Source of the DNA: a virus
Direction: 5' to 3' (one strand)
DNA length: 64,000 nucleotides
Virus record (IMG/VR): IMGVR_UViG_3300007076_000001
Span: 1-64,000 of that record
Below the pieces are notes generated by a model. That model was given only the letters and a program-made list of their open reading frames with translations. It had not been told where the DNA came from and made no database searches. A program made the position numbers and the translations under genes. Shown here one piece after another: positions 19,921 through 28,170 of the stretch; the stretch's first letter is position 1, and every line of letters begins with the position of its first letter.

Positions 19921-20118
19921 ATGGAAGAAGATCAACCTTATCACTTCTACTCCCCTGCCGAACTCCTCCAAAAAGCGGAGGACTATGAGACCCTTTTGGA
20001 GGAAGCTAAGAGGCAACCTAATAATGAGATAGCTACTAAGGCTTTTGCCAACCTCTCCATCTATTTCAGAACCTTATGCTTTGCTCGACTCAAAGTTGAA
20101 CCAATGCAACCGACCTAA
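19921..20118 (+). CDS. Hypothetical helical protein (65 aa)
   Basis: Begins MEEDQPYHFYSPAELLQKAE; two helices (ELLQKAEDYETLLEEAKRQ, then ATKAFANLSIYFRTLCFARL). GAGGA upstream. Unknown. Confidence 0.65.
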   Translation: MEEDQPYHFYSPAELLQKAEDYETLLEEAKRQPNNEIATKAFANLSIYFRTLCFARLKVEPMQPT

Positions 20119-20142
20119 CCCATCCAAAAAGGAGATTTCCCA

Positions 20143-20607
20143 ATGGCAGATGACACCCCTAAGGCAGCACCTCCCCCCTCCCCCGCTTCTAAAGCTCCTC
20201 CTTCTCCAAAGGTAGAGGCTTCTAAAGTGGAGGAGAAGGTAGAGGAAAAGGTAGCCCCCCAGGACTCCACCCTCTCTGAAGTAAAGGGAGAGGACCAAAC
20301 CCCCAAACCCACCTCTGACACCGCGGGAGTGGAAGCCCTCCAGGATTCCCCCCAAAAGGTCATGTTCGTGGTAGATCGAGATACCAAGGTGGAATGTGAG
20401 GTTCTCCCAGAAGAAGGAAGGGAGTGGAATGGGGTAGATGGGTCAATCCACCTCAGGGCATATATAGATGGGATGAACAGGGACTTCTATAATGTCCGCT
20501 TTGATGCAGGGGGGAAGGAGCCGGGCACCTACCATATAGTGGAGGAGAAGAAGAAGGTGGCAGCAACAGCAGCAACAGCGGCGGCCCCTTCCTCAGTCGA
20601 AGGTTAA
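20143..20607 (+). CDS. Pro/Ala/Lys-rich protein with beta domain (154 aa)
   Basis: Residues 1-65 are a disordered Pro-Ala-Lys-Glu tail (KAAPPPSPASKAPPSPKVEA). Residues 66-140 form a probable small beta domain (KVMFVVDRDTKVECEVLPEE...YHIVEEKKK) with an Ala-rich end. AAGGAG precedes the ATG. Unknown; possibly virion- or nucleoid-associated. Confidence 0.6.
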   Translation: MADDTPKAAPPPSPASKAPPSPKVEASKVEEKVEEKVAPQDSTLSEVKGEDQTPKPTSDTAGVEALQDSPQKVMFVVDRDTKVECEVLPEEGREWNGVDGSIHLRAYIDGMNRDFYNVRFDAGGKEPGTYHIVEEKKKVAATAATAAAPSSVEG

Positions 20608-20675
20608 AAGGCCTCAGAAGGGCCTCTATTAATAAAGGATACAACCTTAGCCCTTTGGGACTAATAAGGAGAGTT

Positions 20676-20930
20676 ATGGCAGAACTAAGCCCCCTACAGC
20701 AGAAACAACTCGAAGAGTATTTCACCTATCACCCTCCAACCTCTGACCAACTCCCTCGCTATGAAGCTATTAGAGGGGCTGCAAAGGAGTTTGCCCACGT
20801 CCTCCTAGCCAATACTCCTCCTTCTGCTGACCAATCAGCTTCTTTAAGGCTCTTAAGGGAAGCGGTTATGACTGCCAACGCTTCTATTGCTTTGGAGGGA
20901 TGTGAGGCGGTTAATCCCCCAAGGAGATAG
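20676..20930 (+). CDS. Acb2/Tad1-type cyclic-oligonucleotide sponge (84 aa)
   Basis: Helical hairpin protein with the recognisable pattern EEYFTYHPPTSDQLPRYEAI, then R-x3-AKEFA (33-40) and LRxLREAVMTANASIA (57-72). This matches what I know of the Acb2/Tad1 hairpin domain: an FTYHPP loop, a helix with R-x3-A-K, and a final AVMxANAxIA helix. Family members that have been tested bind cyclic di/trinucleotides or gcADPR and block CBASS or Thoeris defence; many homologues are untested. The ATG at 20676 has AAGGAG upstream. It lies among small accessory late genes. Function here is inference from family. Confidence 0.72.
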   Translation: MAELSPLQQKQLEEYFTYHPPTSDQLPRYEAIRGAAKEFAHVLLANTPPSADQSASLRLLREAVMTANASIALEGCEAVNPPRR

Positions 20931-20959
20931 GGAGAGGGAAGAAGGAGGAAGGGAGATAG

Positions 20960-21454
20960 GTGAGTAAGAACTTCTCCTCCTTAGATGCCAAGAGTTACTC
21001 ACATCAACTTATCAAAATGGAGGTCTTCTTTATGTCACAGCAACAAGGAATAGTCCTAGTTCTCAACCAACAAGGGGAAGTGGTTAGGGGGTTAGTCTAC
21101 AGGGAGAGCCCTGATGGAAGCTTCACCCCTGATGGCTACCCTCGCCTAGATGTCCTAATCCCCACCGTCAATAGCCAAACAAGGGAAGTTACCTTCTTTG
21201 CGGCGGATAAACTCAGCCATGTGGTGGAGTATGTGCTTTTGGGGGAAAACACCTCTAACTTGGGGGCGAGGGAGAGGGAGGCCCTTACCCATAAGCCAGA
21301 GGGGGAAGAGGTTACTCAGGTGGTTGATGAAGGCCAAGGGGCTAACACTAACCCCCTTACCCCACCTACCCCAGCCCCTCAGTCTACTGGGGCTAAGGCT
21401 CCTGAAGAGGAGACCCACCCCCATAAGGATAAGCACCATAAGGGGGTAGAGTAG
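20960..21454 (+). CDS. Hypothetical protein with disordered C-tail (164 aa)
   Basis: GTG start at 20960 after AAGGGAG; in-frame ATGs at 21017 and 21032 are alternatives. Residues 28-90 are beta-rich (QQGIVLVLNQQGEVVRGLVY...VTFFAADKLSHVVEYVLLGE). The tail is Pro/Glu/His-rich (EETHPHKDKHHKGVE). Unknown. Confidence 0.55.
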   Translation: MSKNFSSLDAKSYSHQLIKMEVFFMSQQQGIVLVLNQQGEVVRGLVYRESPDGSFTPDGYPRLDVLIPTVNSQTREVTFFAADKLSHVVEYVLLGENTSNLGAREREALTHKPEGEEVTQVVDEGQGANTNPLTPPTPAPQSTGAKAPEEETHPHKDKHHKGVE

Positions 21455-22252
21455 ATGTCAACCCACCCACGCCAAATAACCTCCCCTGCTACCCACCTCT
21501 CCCCTCTCCCCCCAGAATCCCCCCTCTTTGAGGTAGGCCAAGAGATAGCCTATATCTATAACAAAGAGGATGTGGTGCCGGGGGTAGTTAAGGCCGTTAA
21601 TGACGAGGGGGATGGCTACTTCACCTACGACCTCGAATGCTTTATCCCCTCCATCTCCTCCCGCATTAAATGGAAGGGCAGTAAGGCTTATAAGAGGAAG
21701 GACTCCGCTGAGTTGCAGCCTAGGTCCTTCCTTAGGGCAAGGGCTTCTGATCCCCGCTCTACCTTCATCAAGGTAGCCCAGGAGATCCCCAACCCAGTCA
21801 AAGGCCAAGAGGGAATCTACCAAACCCACACAACTATCTTTATCGAGGCCCCCCGAAAGTCCAGGGTCCCAAGCATGGGGGAATTCCATACCTCCCTAAT
21901 CGGCACCTTCTTTGACCCCTCCCTCTTCTTCTACAAAGTCTTCTGCTGGAGAGCAGAGAGGCAGGTTGAGAAGGAGACTTTCCCCGCTGAAACCCTCCTT
22001 TTTCCTCTCCCTAAAGAGGGTGAAACAGAGGGGATATATAGGGACTTCAAAAAGGCCTTCTCTCGCTACTTCAAGGAATACCACCAGGGGAGGAAGAGGT
22101 CAGAAACTAAGTGGAATAAGGTAACCATCCAAGCCTTCCTCCCTCCTTCCCTTCCCCTTATGAGAGAAGCAACAGAGGAAGAGGAAGAGACAGAGAAGCA
22201 GAGGCGGATAAGGGAGGCTAGGGAGTTCCTTGCTTCGGAGGGAGCCCTTTAG
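21455..22252 (+). CDS. Hypothetical protein (265 aa)
   Basis: Starts MSTHPRQITSPATHLSPLPP directly after the previous stop. Residues 28-62 (VGQEIAYIYNKEDVVPGVVK) resemble a small SH3/Tudor-like barrel. The C-terminus is an acidic/basic helix (EEEEETEKQRRIREAREFLA). No catalytic motif. Unknown. Confidence 0.6.
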   Translation: MSTHPRQITSPATHLSPLPPESPLFEVGQEIAYIYNKEDVVPGVVKAVNDEGDGYFTYDLECFIPSISSRIKWKGSKAYKRKDSAELQPRSFLRARASDPRSTFIKVAQEIPNPVKGQEGIYQTHTTIFIEAPRKSRVPSMGEFHTSLIGTFFDPSLFFYKVFCWRAERQVEKETFPAETLLFPLPKEGETEGIYRDFKKAFSRYFKEYHQGRKRSETKWNKVTIQAFLPPSLPLMREATEEEEETEKQRRIREAREFLASEGAL

Positions 22253-22262
22253 GAGGAAAGTT

Positions 22263-22598
22263 ATGGCTAAACCAATCTCCCCCGTTATCCCAGGTCAACC
22301 AGAGATAGTTTGGGCAAAAAACCAACCTCCCTACATCCCCCTCCCCTCCTATCGCTACTCCGATGGGGTAGTGGTTAGTAGGTGGGGGTTTTCTTGGAGG
22401 GAAATTTTCCAGATCATTTGGACCCGCAGCATCTACGTCCACCAAATGACCTTTAACCAAGCCCTTCAACCAATCAAAGTCACTTCCTCTCCCCCTCTCC
22501 CTGAACAACCAACTCTGTCTACCCCTCCCATAGATGTGATAGGTAGGCACCTAACCGCTGAAGCTCAAAAAGCCTCAGCAACCTTGGAGGAAGCATAA
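22263..22598 (+). CDS. Hypothetical protein (111 aa)
   Basis: Begins MAKPISPVIPGQPEIVWAKN after AGGAGGAAAG. Contains RWGFSWREIFQIIWTRSIYV, a short aromatic and hydrophobic helix that could touch a membrane. TAATG overlap with the next gene. Confidence 0.6.
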   Translation: MAKPISPVIPGQPEIVWAKNQPPYIPLPSYRYSDGVVVSRWGFSWREIFQIIWTRSIYVHQMTFNQALQPIKVTSSPPLPEQPTLSTPPIDVIGRHLTAEAQKASATLEEA

Positions 22599-22813
22599 TG
22601 GGAAAGAACTGGAAAACCACCCTTGCAGGAGCAGGCTTCGGCGTCCTCAACCTCTTCGTCGGTGGGGGCTTCACTACCCCTGAAGGAAAGATAAATTGGC
22701 AATCCCTTCTCCTTAGCGCAGGCATGATAACAATGGGGGCCTTTGCCAAAGACAACAACGTCACAGGTGGGACAGTCGCCCAACCCACCACAGTTATCCC
22801 CAAAATAACCTAA
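22598..22813 (+). CDS. Small two-helix membrane protein, holin-like candidate (71 aa)
   Basis: MGKNWKTTLAGAGFGVLNLF, then NWQSLLLSAGMITMGAFAKD followed by NNVTGGTV. The KNWKTT..G, Gly-rich hydrophobic segment and ...AKDNNVTGGT ending recur in small phage membrane proteins of unknown role, sometimes near lysis genes. Two weak membrane segments (about 8-25, 36-50). Holin function is only a guess. Confidence 0.6.
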   Translation: MGKNWKTTLAGAGFGVLNLFVGGGFTTPEGKINWQSLLLSAGMITMGAFAKDNNVTGGTVAQPTTVIPKIT

Positions 22814-22825
22814 GGAGGCCTTAAA

Positions 22826-23035
22826 ATGAGTCAATGTTTCACCTGTAACTCCCCTGAGTTCACCCTTGACACAACCTCAGGAGTGATGACCTGTGAGAAC
22901 GGCCATCAGAACTACATAGGTGCCCCTGACCACTACTCCTCCACCAAAGAGATCGACATCCCTTGCAAGGTGGACAGCATGAAGGGGAATACCTCCCCCA
23001 CCAACGCAATAGCAGGGGAAGTAAAGAAGAGGTAA
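22826..23035 (+). CDS. Small zinc-ribbon protein (69 aa)
   Basis: CFTCNSPEFTLDTTSGVMTC...NGHQ (residues 4-27) is a CxxC...CxxxH zinc ribbon. AAGGAGG precedes the ATG. Probably nucleic-acid- or protein-binding; unknown. Confidence 0.6.
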   Translation: MSQCFTCNSPEFTLDTTSGVMTCENGHQNYIGAPDHYSSTKEIDIPCKVDSMKGNTSPTNAIAGEVKKR

Positions 23036-23049
23036 GGGGGAGGTGGGGG

Positions 23050-23244
23050 ATGGCTGAAGAAGGAAAATCCAATTGGATAGCAGGAGCTATCAAGCACAAG
23101 GGGGCTCTCCATAGGGAGCTAGGGGTCCCTGAGGGGAGGAAGATCCCTGCCTCCAAAATAAGAGAGGCTGCCTCTAAGGGAGGGACCTTAGGGAGAAGGG
23201 CTAGATTAGCTCAAACCCTAGGGAAGATGAGGAAGAAAAGGTAG
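23050..23244 (+). CDS. Conserved small basic phage protein (64 aa)
   Basis: Begins MAEEGKSNWIAGAIKHKGAL; WIxGAIKHxGALHxELGVPxGxKIPxxKI...RARLAxTL is a pattern I know from many phage late regions, function unknown. Very basic, perhaps DNA-associated in the capsid. GGGGGAGG precedes the chosen ATG at 23050. Confidence 0.7.
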   Translation: MAEEGKSNWIAGAIKHKGALHRELGVPEGRKIPASKIREAASKGGTLGRRARLAQTLGKMRKKR

Positions 23245-23246
23245 GG

Positions 23247-23522
23247 ATGTTCCTTAAACTCCTAAAGGCCTTCGTTAAAATCTACTCTGAGGTTCGCCGC
23301 ATAAGGGAGATCCTCGAACTTGTCTACTCTCAGGAGATAGAAAGGGGGGAATTCATAAAGAGGTATAGCAAGAAGCCTCTCCCCCCTGCTTGGGCTGAAG
23401 TAACCTATAGGCCCCCCAAAAGAGATGAGTATGATGAGATAGAGAAAGCCCTTGAGATGGAAGAGGATGAGATAGGGATTGCCCTTGAGGACTATAAGGA
23501 GGAGGAAGAGGTTGATCTATGA
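23247..23522 (+). CDS. Hypothetical protein (91 aa)
   Basis: Begins MFLKLLKAFVKIYSEVRRIR; an N-terminal amphipathic helix and an acidic C-terminus (EEDEIGIALEDYKEEEEVDL). Its stop overlaps the next start. Unknown. Confidence 0.6.
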   Translation: MFLKLLKAFVKIYSEVRRIREILELVYSQEIERGEFIKRYSKKPLPPAWAEVTYRPPKRDEYDEIEKALEMEEDEIGIALEDYKEEEEVDL

Positions 23523-24394
23523 TGGATGAAGAAGGAGGTATGCAAAATGATGGGGTTAATTCTAGTGGGGATTCTCCTGATCCTTCTGCCCTCTTTGCCG
23601 CTATTAAAGAGAAGGCTGCTTCCAAGGCTTCAGGGGCAAAAGGGGGGAAAAGTAAGCCGGAGCCGAAGAAGAAGCCAGATGTACGGGCGCTATCGAAATT
23701 AACATTACCCTTAACTTTGAATCAATACTTCGGCCAATACATCCCCAACATCCAAAACTGCCTTATCTTCCTAGAGAGATTCGTAGGGGATGATGAGACA
23801 GTTGCGAAGGTGATTAAAACCTGGAGGAAGGTCAACAAAACCACCCACCTCTCCGACAGCTTAGACCTAGACAAACTAGCTTCTGAAAGTGGGATCTCCA
23901 AGGGAGAATTTCGCCGCATGATAATCAACGCCCTAGACCTTCTAGGCGACGAAGAAGCCATGATGATGCTTCGCCTCAACAAGACCAACCTTATCCAAAA
24001 GTCCATAGAGGTAGCCCTTAGCGACGACGACCCCAACTCCTACCTAGAAAGGGGGAAGCTTTTGGAGTTCTATGGCTTCCGCCTTATCCCCAAGGGAGCA
24101 CAGGTTAGCATCAACGTAGACAAATCTACTAATATTGCCAACTCCAACAACACTGCCACCCTCAACGTTGGCCTCCCTTCCTTCTCTTCCTCCATCGCTG
24201 AAACAGAGAAGGTAGTTGCTTCCGCTATGCAGGAGGTTATAGAGGAGTCACAAGGACAGGAAGAAATAGATATAGAGGGGGTAGTGGTAGAGGAAGGGCA
24301 AGAAGGGCAAGAAGGGCAAAAGCTCCTCCCTGAACCCTCCTCCTTTCTCGACCTAGTAACCCAAACTGAAGGAGTAGAGTTGAAAAATGCCTAA
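23519..24394 (+). CDS. Putative small terminase subunit (291 aa)
   Basis: Position, two genes before the large terminase, suggests DNA recognition for packaging. Residues 1-55 are a Lys/Ala-rich tail. The region LDLDKLASESGISKGEFRRM (about 119-138) is an HTH-like segment, followed by a helical oligomerisation-type domain and KAQVSINVDKST...NTATLNVGL. The C-terminus is acidic with an EGQEGQEGQ repeat. I do not recognise a named family; the call rests on context and the HTH. Confidence 0.5.
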   Translation: MMDEEGGMQNDGVNSSGDSPDPSALFAAIKEKAASKASGAKGGKSKPEPKKKPDVRALSKLTLPLTLNQYFGQYIPNIQNCLIFLERFVGDDETVAKVIKTWRKVNKTTHLSDSLDLDKLASESGISKGEFRRMIINALDLLGDEEAMMMLRLNKTNLIQKSIEVALSDDDPNSYLERGKLLEFYGFRLIPKGAQVSINVDKSTNIANSNNTATLNVGLPSFSSSIAETEKVVASAMQEVIEESQGQEEIDIEGVVVEEGQEGQEGQKLLPEPSSFLDLVTQTEGVELKNA

Positions 24395-24707
24395 TCCCCC
24401 CAATGGTTCCAATAACCCCAACGGCCCAAACTTCCCCACAAAGGTAATAGGAAAGTGTGTTCAGTGCCAAACCCCCATCTCTACCCCCTTCCCTCCCCTA
24501 GTAACCTTCAACTCCCCCACAGTCTCCTCTATCCTAGTCCCCCACCCAAAGGGGGCAACCTGCCCAAAATGTAACCTATGGCATATGATTATCATCAACG
24601 CCCCTGCTTGCTCCATTGCCCTAGCTCTCCTCCCTGCTGAGAAGCCAACCCTTAATGATGATAACTTAATCGAAGAGGTGAAATCCCTCCCCTCCATTAT
24701 TCAATAA
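24387..24707 (+). CDS. Zinc-ribbon protein next to terminase (106 aa)
   Basis: CVQCQTPISTP...(about 33 residues)...TCPKCNLWH gives a CxxC...CxxC zinc site. The N-terminus is Asn/Pro-rich and the C-terminus helical. Starts inside the previous gene (8-base overlap). Unknown. Confidence 0.6.
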   Translation: MPNPPNGSNNPNGPNFPTKVIGKCVQCQTPISTPFPPLVTFNSPTVSSILVPHPKGATCPKCNLWHMIIINAPACSIALALLPAEKPTLNDDNLIEEVKSLPSIIQ

Positions 24708-24728
24708 CCCTAATGACCCCCAAAGAAG

Positions 24729-27014
24729 ATGTATTCCCCCAAAATAATCTCCCAAAAGCTCTCAACTATCCAATCTAAAATAGACTATCGCCCTAAGCCC
24801 CTCCAATTTACCCTCCGTCCATACACAGTAGCAGAATCTCGCTTCTACACTAACCACCTCTATGGGCTAGTTGAGGGGAAATATGTCCCAGGGAAGCCAA
24901 AAACCTGGCAATTTAATAGACCTCTCCTTCAAGATGAACTTAACTTTATAGAAAATGAGCGAATCCTTTGCCAAAACTCCTTCCTTTATTGCGCCACCCA
25001 CTACTACTTTGTCAAACTATCTCACACCTCCGAGAACCTATCCCTCTTTAGCCCTTGGGTATCCCAAAAGATCATCCTAGATATGTGGTCAGAGGCCGAA
25101 GAAGCCTTCTTTGCCATCATGATGATCTACCTTAAGGCCCGCCAGCTTGGGGTATCCACCGTTAATGAACTAGCAATAGCTCACCGCATCCACTTCTACA
25201 CCGAAAAGAATGCCCTAGTTGCCTCTTCCGACCCCGACAAAACCAAAAAGATGGCGGGGATGATGAAGAGGTGTTGGGATAATACCCCTCCATGGCTTAT
25301 TGGGGAATATACCATTACAGAATCTAAGGAACTATGGGCGAACTTCCCAGAAAACAAATCCTCAGTCACCTGTCAGCATGGAACAGGCCTTTCTGGGATA
25401 GCTAGAGGGGACTCCCCTGATCTTGTCCATGTCTCGGAGTTGCCAGATTTCAACAACCCCACAGCGGACGTTGACGAAGCCCTCATCAACACCATCCATG
25501 AGAACCCCACCACCTTCTTTGTTTTGGAAAGTACCGCCAAAGGGAAGACCGGAAAGGGGGAGTGGTGGTATGAGAAGTGGAAATGGGCCAAAGAGAACTA
25601 CCCCAAGAACAAAACTCGCTTCCGCCCTGTCTTCCTCCCTTGGTTTATCGGCACAGACATCTACCCAACTACCACTTGGGCACACCAATTCCTCCCTAAG
25701 CCTCTCTCTGGCCCCAAAGCGAAGTGGCAGCCCTCCAAAGTAACCGCCCTCCACGCCCTCAAATGCAAAGAGTATGTTGAGGAGAGCCCCCAACTCCAAA
25801 AATACCTTGGAGAAGGCTGGTCCCTCCCTCTAAGGCAGCAATATTTCTGGGAATTCATCCGAGCAGAGTATGAGGAGAAGGACCAACTCTTCTCCTTCTA
25901 CACAGAACTATGCGCGTCTGACCAAGAGGCCTTCCAAAGAAGCGGAAAGGGGGTTATTTCCATTGAACAAGCGGAGTATCTCCGCAATACTGCCAAAAAG
26001 CTCGCCCTTTTCCACGGTAAGCCCGCCGTTTTTGCCATTATAGGCGAAGGAGTCCAGCCTGAGCATGAACCAGACCTCGATGAAATCGACACAAGCCGCC
26101 CCTACATCAAAATTCTCTCTGATTGGGACCAATCTTCTGACCCAAAGGTCTACTACCTCATTCCCCTCCACCACCACCCTAATGTGTGGGACAAAAGGCT
26201 TTTTATATGGGAGTTTCCCTTCCCAAAAGTCAAAATAGATGGGAAGATGGGGGAGGTTGAACAAGAATACTCAACAGGGGTGGATGGATCGGAGGGGTTG
26301 GAGGGAAGGGGGGATAACTCTTCCATCCAAGTAGTCAAAAAAGGCTCCCTCTTGTGGCAAGCGGAGCAGGTAGCGGAGTTTGTTTGCTCCTCCATGATGA
26401 CAATAGAACTCCTCCCCTACACCCTCGCCATAGGTTCCTTCTTCTCCAAGCGATCAAAGGAATATGTCAATCAATGCCGCCAAACCATAGAGATTAACTT
26501 TGGGGGGAGTGGCCTTCAGCATAACATTAGGCTTGCAGGGTGGAGTAACTTCCACCGTTGGGAAGGCGCTTATGATAACCTAAAGAGAAGAAGCGCCCAT
26601 AAGATGGGGTGGGAAACTAACGCCTGGAGTCGCCCCCTCCTCATGGGTCCTGTTATAAGGGCAATAAAGGGAGGCTTCTTCAAACTCAACAGCCCTTACC
26701 TCATAGAAGAGTTGACTAACTTGCAGAGGGACCTCCACGACAACCAACGGATAGAAGCTAAGGGTTCCGACCATGACGACCGCTTCTTCTCAGCCGCCCC
26801 TGCCTTCTTCTCCCTCCATGCTTGGGAACTCTATATGATGAGCAAGGGGGATAAGTCCATCACTCAAATGTTCAAAGGCTACAAAGAAGAGGCTGTCCCA
26901 GGCGAAGGGGAATTAACCTTAGCAGAGGCTATTGCAGCCACAGAGAAGAATAGTAACTATGAGGGGAAGGTTTCTCACTATGTCTATAATAATGTCCTTC
27001 CCACTTTGGACTAA
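24729..27014 (+). CDS. terL: Large terminase subunit (761 aa)
   Basis: Two-domain DNA-packaging motor. LKARQLGVSTV (residues 135-145) is the adapted Walker A loop, DLVHVSELPDF (231-241) the Walker B strand with catalytic Glu, and FFVLESTAKG (263-272) the coupling motif. The C-terminal RNase H-like nuclease supplies KILSDWDQ (D465) and SDHDDRF (681-686). At 761 residues it is longer than most large terminases (450-650), with extra sequence between the ATPase and nuclease domains. The acidic loop with TGVDGSEG near 517 is low-complexity. Confidence 0.92.
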   Translation: MYSPKIISQKLSTIQSKIDYRPKPLQFTLRPYTVAESRFYTNHLYGLVEGKYVPGKPKTWQFNRPLLQDELNFIENERILCQNSFLYCATHYYFVKLSHTSENLSLFSPWVSQKIILDMWSEAEEAFFAIMMIYLKARQLGVSTVNELAIAHRIHFYTEKNALVASSDPDKTKKMAGMMKRCWDNTPPWLIGEYTITESKELWANFPENKSSVTCQHGTGLSGIARGDSPDLVHVSELPDFNNPTADVDEALINTIHENPTTFFVLESTAKGKTGKGEWWYEKWKWAKENYPKNKTRFRPVFLPWFIGTDIYPTTTWAHQFLPKPLSGPKAKWQPSKVTALHALKCKEYVEESPQLQKYLGEGWSLPLRQQYFWEFIRAEYEEKDQLFSFYTELCASDQEAFQRSGKGVISIEQAEYLRNTAKKLALFHGKPAVFAIIGEGVQPEHEPDLDEIDTSRPYIKILSDWDQSSDPKVYYLIPLHHHPNVWDKRLFIWEFPFPKVKIDGKMGEVEQEYSTGVDGSEGLEGRGDNSSIQVVKKGSLLWQAEQVAEFVCSSMMTIELLPYTLAIGSFFSKRSKEYVNQCRQTIEINFGGSGLQHNIRLAGWSNFHRWEGAYDNLKRRSAHKMGWETNAWSRPLLMGPVIRAIKGGFFKLNSPYLIEELTNLQRDLHDNQRIEAKGSDHDDRFFSAAPAFFSLHAWELYMMSKGDKSITQMFKGYKEEAVPGEGELTLAEAIAATEKNSNYEGKVSHYVYNNVLPTLD

Positions 27015-27047
27015 CCTGTTGACTTTCCTAAGAAAGGGGGCTACCCT

Positions 27048-27311
27048 ATGTCGATGAACCGAAGGGCTTTTATCCGAAGGACTATCTTAGGTGGAGTGGG
27101 GTTGGCTCTAACTCCTCTGGTTAAAGCACTTCCCCTCTCCAATGTAGCAACTATTAAGGAGTTTGACCATCTCTATATCCTAAGAATAGTAGGGCCTAGA
27201 ATAAGAGATGATATGTTCAAATGCACCCCTTTTCTAGCCTACCTAAGGAAGAATAGTATGAAGTGTAATGGAGGAACCTCCATCATCTTCCCTTTCAAGG
27301 AGGCCCAATGA
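27048..27311 (+). CDS. Tat-signal protein fused to a coat-protein N-arm-like segment (87 aa)
   Basis: MSMNRRAFIRRTILGGVGLA is a textbook twin-arginine signal (NRRAFIRR, hydrophobic core, then ALP). The mature part GPRIRDDMFKCTPFLAYLRK... and NGGTSIIFPF lines up with residues 16-49 of the coat protein at 32324 (RPKVIADLAF, KKSPFLAFLRA, SGGAFIQNTF). It therefore looks like a detached, exportable copy of the coat N-terminal arm. AAAGGGGG precedes the ATG and the gene is coupled to the next (ATGA). Whether it is exported or is a decay product is unknown. Confidence 0.65.
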   Translation: MSMNRRAFIRRTILGGVGLALTPLVKALPLSNVATIKEFDHLYILRIVGPRIRDDMFKCTPFLAYLRKNSMKCNGGTSIIFPFKEAQ

Positions 27312-27922
27312 TCCTCCACAACTACGAATGCTCCTCAGGCCATATCTTTGAGGCGATGACCTCTGATGCCTCCAAAAAGAAGGTCTGCAAAGTAGAGGGC
27401 TGCCGTCGAAGGGCCTCTGTGGTCTATCTCCCCCGCCGTTCCTTCGAAACAGCCAAGACCTTCACCCCCACCCTTCTCTACACCAATTCCAAAGGGGAAG
27501 TCTTCAACCCAGTCAACCCCGCCTTCCCCATCCCCAAACGCCTAGAGAAGCACCTTAAGAAGAAAGGGTTCACCCCTATCCACCTCAACACCTTCCGCGA
27601 CTACGAAAAATTCCGCCGCTCTCAAGTCATCGTCCAAAGGGACAAAGCTGACTACATCAATCATCTTGAACAAGTCGACTACAACCAATCTCTCAAAAAG
27701 GGCTTTGAGGAGCTAAAAGCAGGGGGATTCATCGAGCTAACCGACGAAAAGGGCCGAATCAAGAAGGTCAAATATCCCCCTCTCGACCAAATGCATCCCT
27801 CTATCCGTCGCCTAGCGGAGTATGCGATGGAGAGGAATGGGGACTTCCGCTTTAGGACAGAAGATACCAATCCCTTTATAGCGGCTTTTGAGAATGACGG
27901 GTTGAAGCAGGGAGGTAGATAA
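27308..27922 (+). CDS. FmdB-type zinc-ribbon protein (204 aa)
   Basis: NYECSSGHIFEAM...KVCKVEGCRRRASVVY (residues 4-41) is the FmdB/CxxC regulatory zinc-ribbon pattern, common in phage packaging modules. The remainder is basic and helical (RLEKHLKKKGFTPIHLNTFR) with an RIKKVKYPP patch. AAGGAGG precedes the ATG. Likely a morphogenesis accessory. Confidence 0.65.
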   Translation: MILHNYECSSGHIFEAMTSDASKKKVCKVEGCRRRASVVYLPRRSFETAKTFTPTLLYTNSKGEVFNPVNPAFPIPKRLEKHLKKKGFTPIHLNTFRDYEKFRRSQVIVQRDKADYINHLEQVDYNQSLKKGFEELKAGGFIELTDEKGRIKKVKYPPLDQMHPSIRRLAEYAMERNGDFRFRTEDTNPFIAAFENDGLKQGGR

Positions 27923-27924
27923 AG

Positions 27925-28170
27925 ATGGATGAGAAGCCAATTGCTCCTCCCCCCTCCACCCTTAATAAATTCTGGGGTAACTGTGAAGAGGGGGTCTTCC
28001 AATCCTCTGACTATGCTACCTATGCGGTAACTGGGGTGAAGACCAATGAAGAAGGAGAGGTTATTAAATCAGGTACTATTCGCCGGACCAAAAAGAAGGC
28101 TTATCTACGCCTCTCATCCAAGCAACGTAGGCAGATTAGAAAGCTCTTAAAGAATGGAGGCAGCCCCTAA
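27925..28170 (+). CDS. Hypothetical basic protein (81 aa)
   Basis: Begins MDEKPIAPPPSTLNKFWGNC; basic C-terminus (RRTKKKAYLRLSSKQRRQIR). GGGAGG upstream; its stop overlaps the portal start. Unknown. Confidence 0.6.
   Translation: MDEKPIAPPPSTLNKFWGNCEEGVFQSSDYATYAVTGVKTNEEGEVIKSGTIRRTKKKAYLRLSSKQRRQIRKLLKNGGSP

Noticed and set aside
25362-25799. Open frames antisense to the large terminase
   Set aside because: The terminase motifs on the plus strand are unambiguous; the antisense frames lack ribosome sites and any domain.
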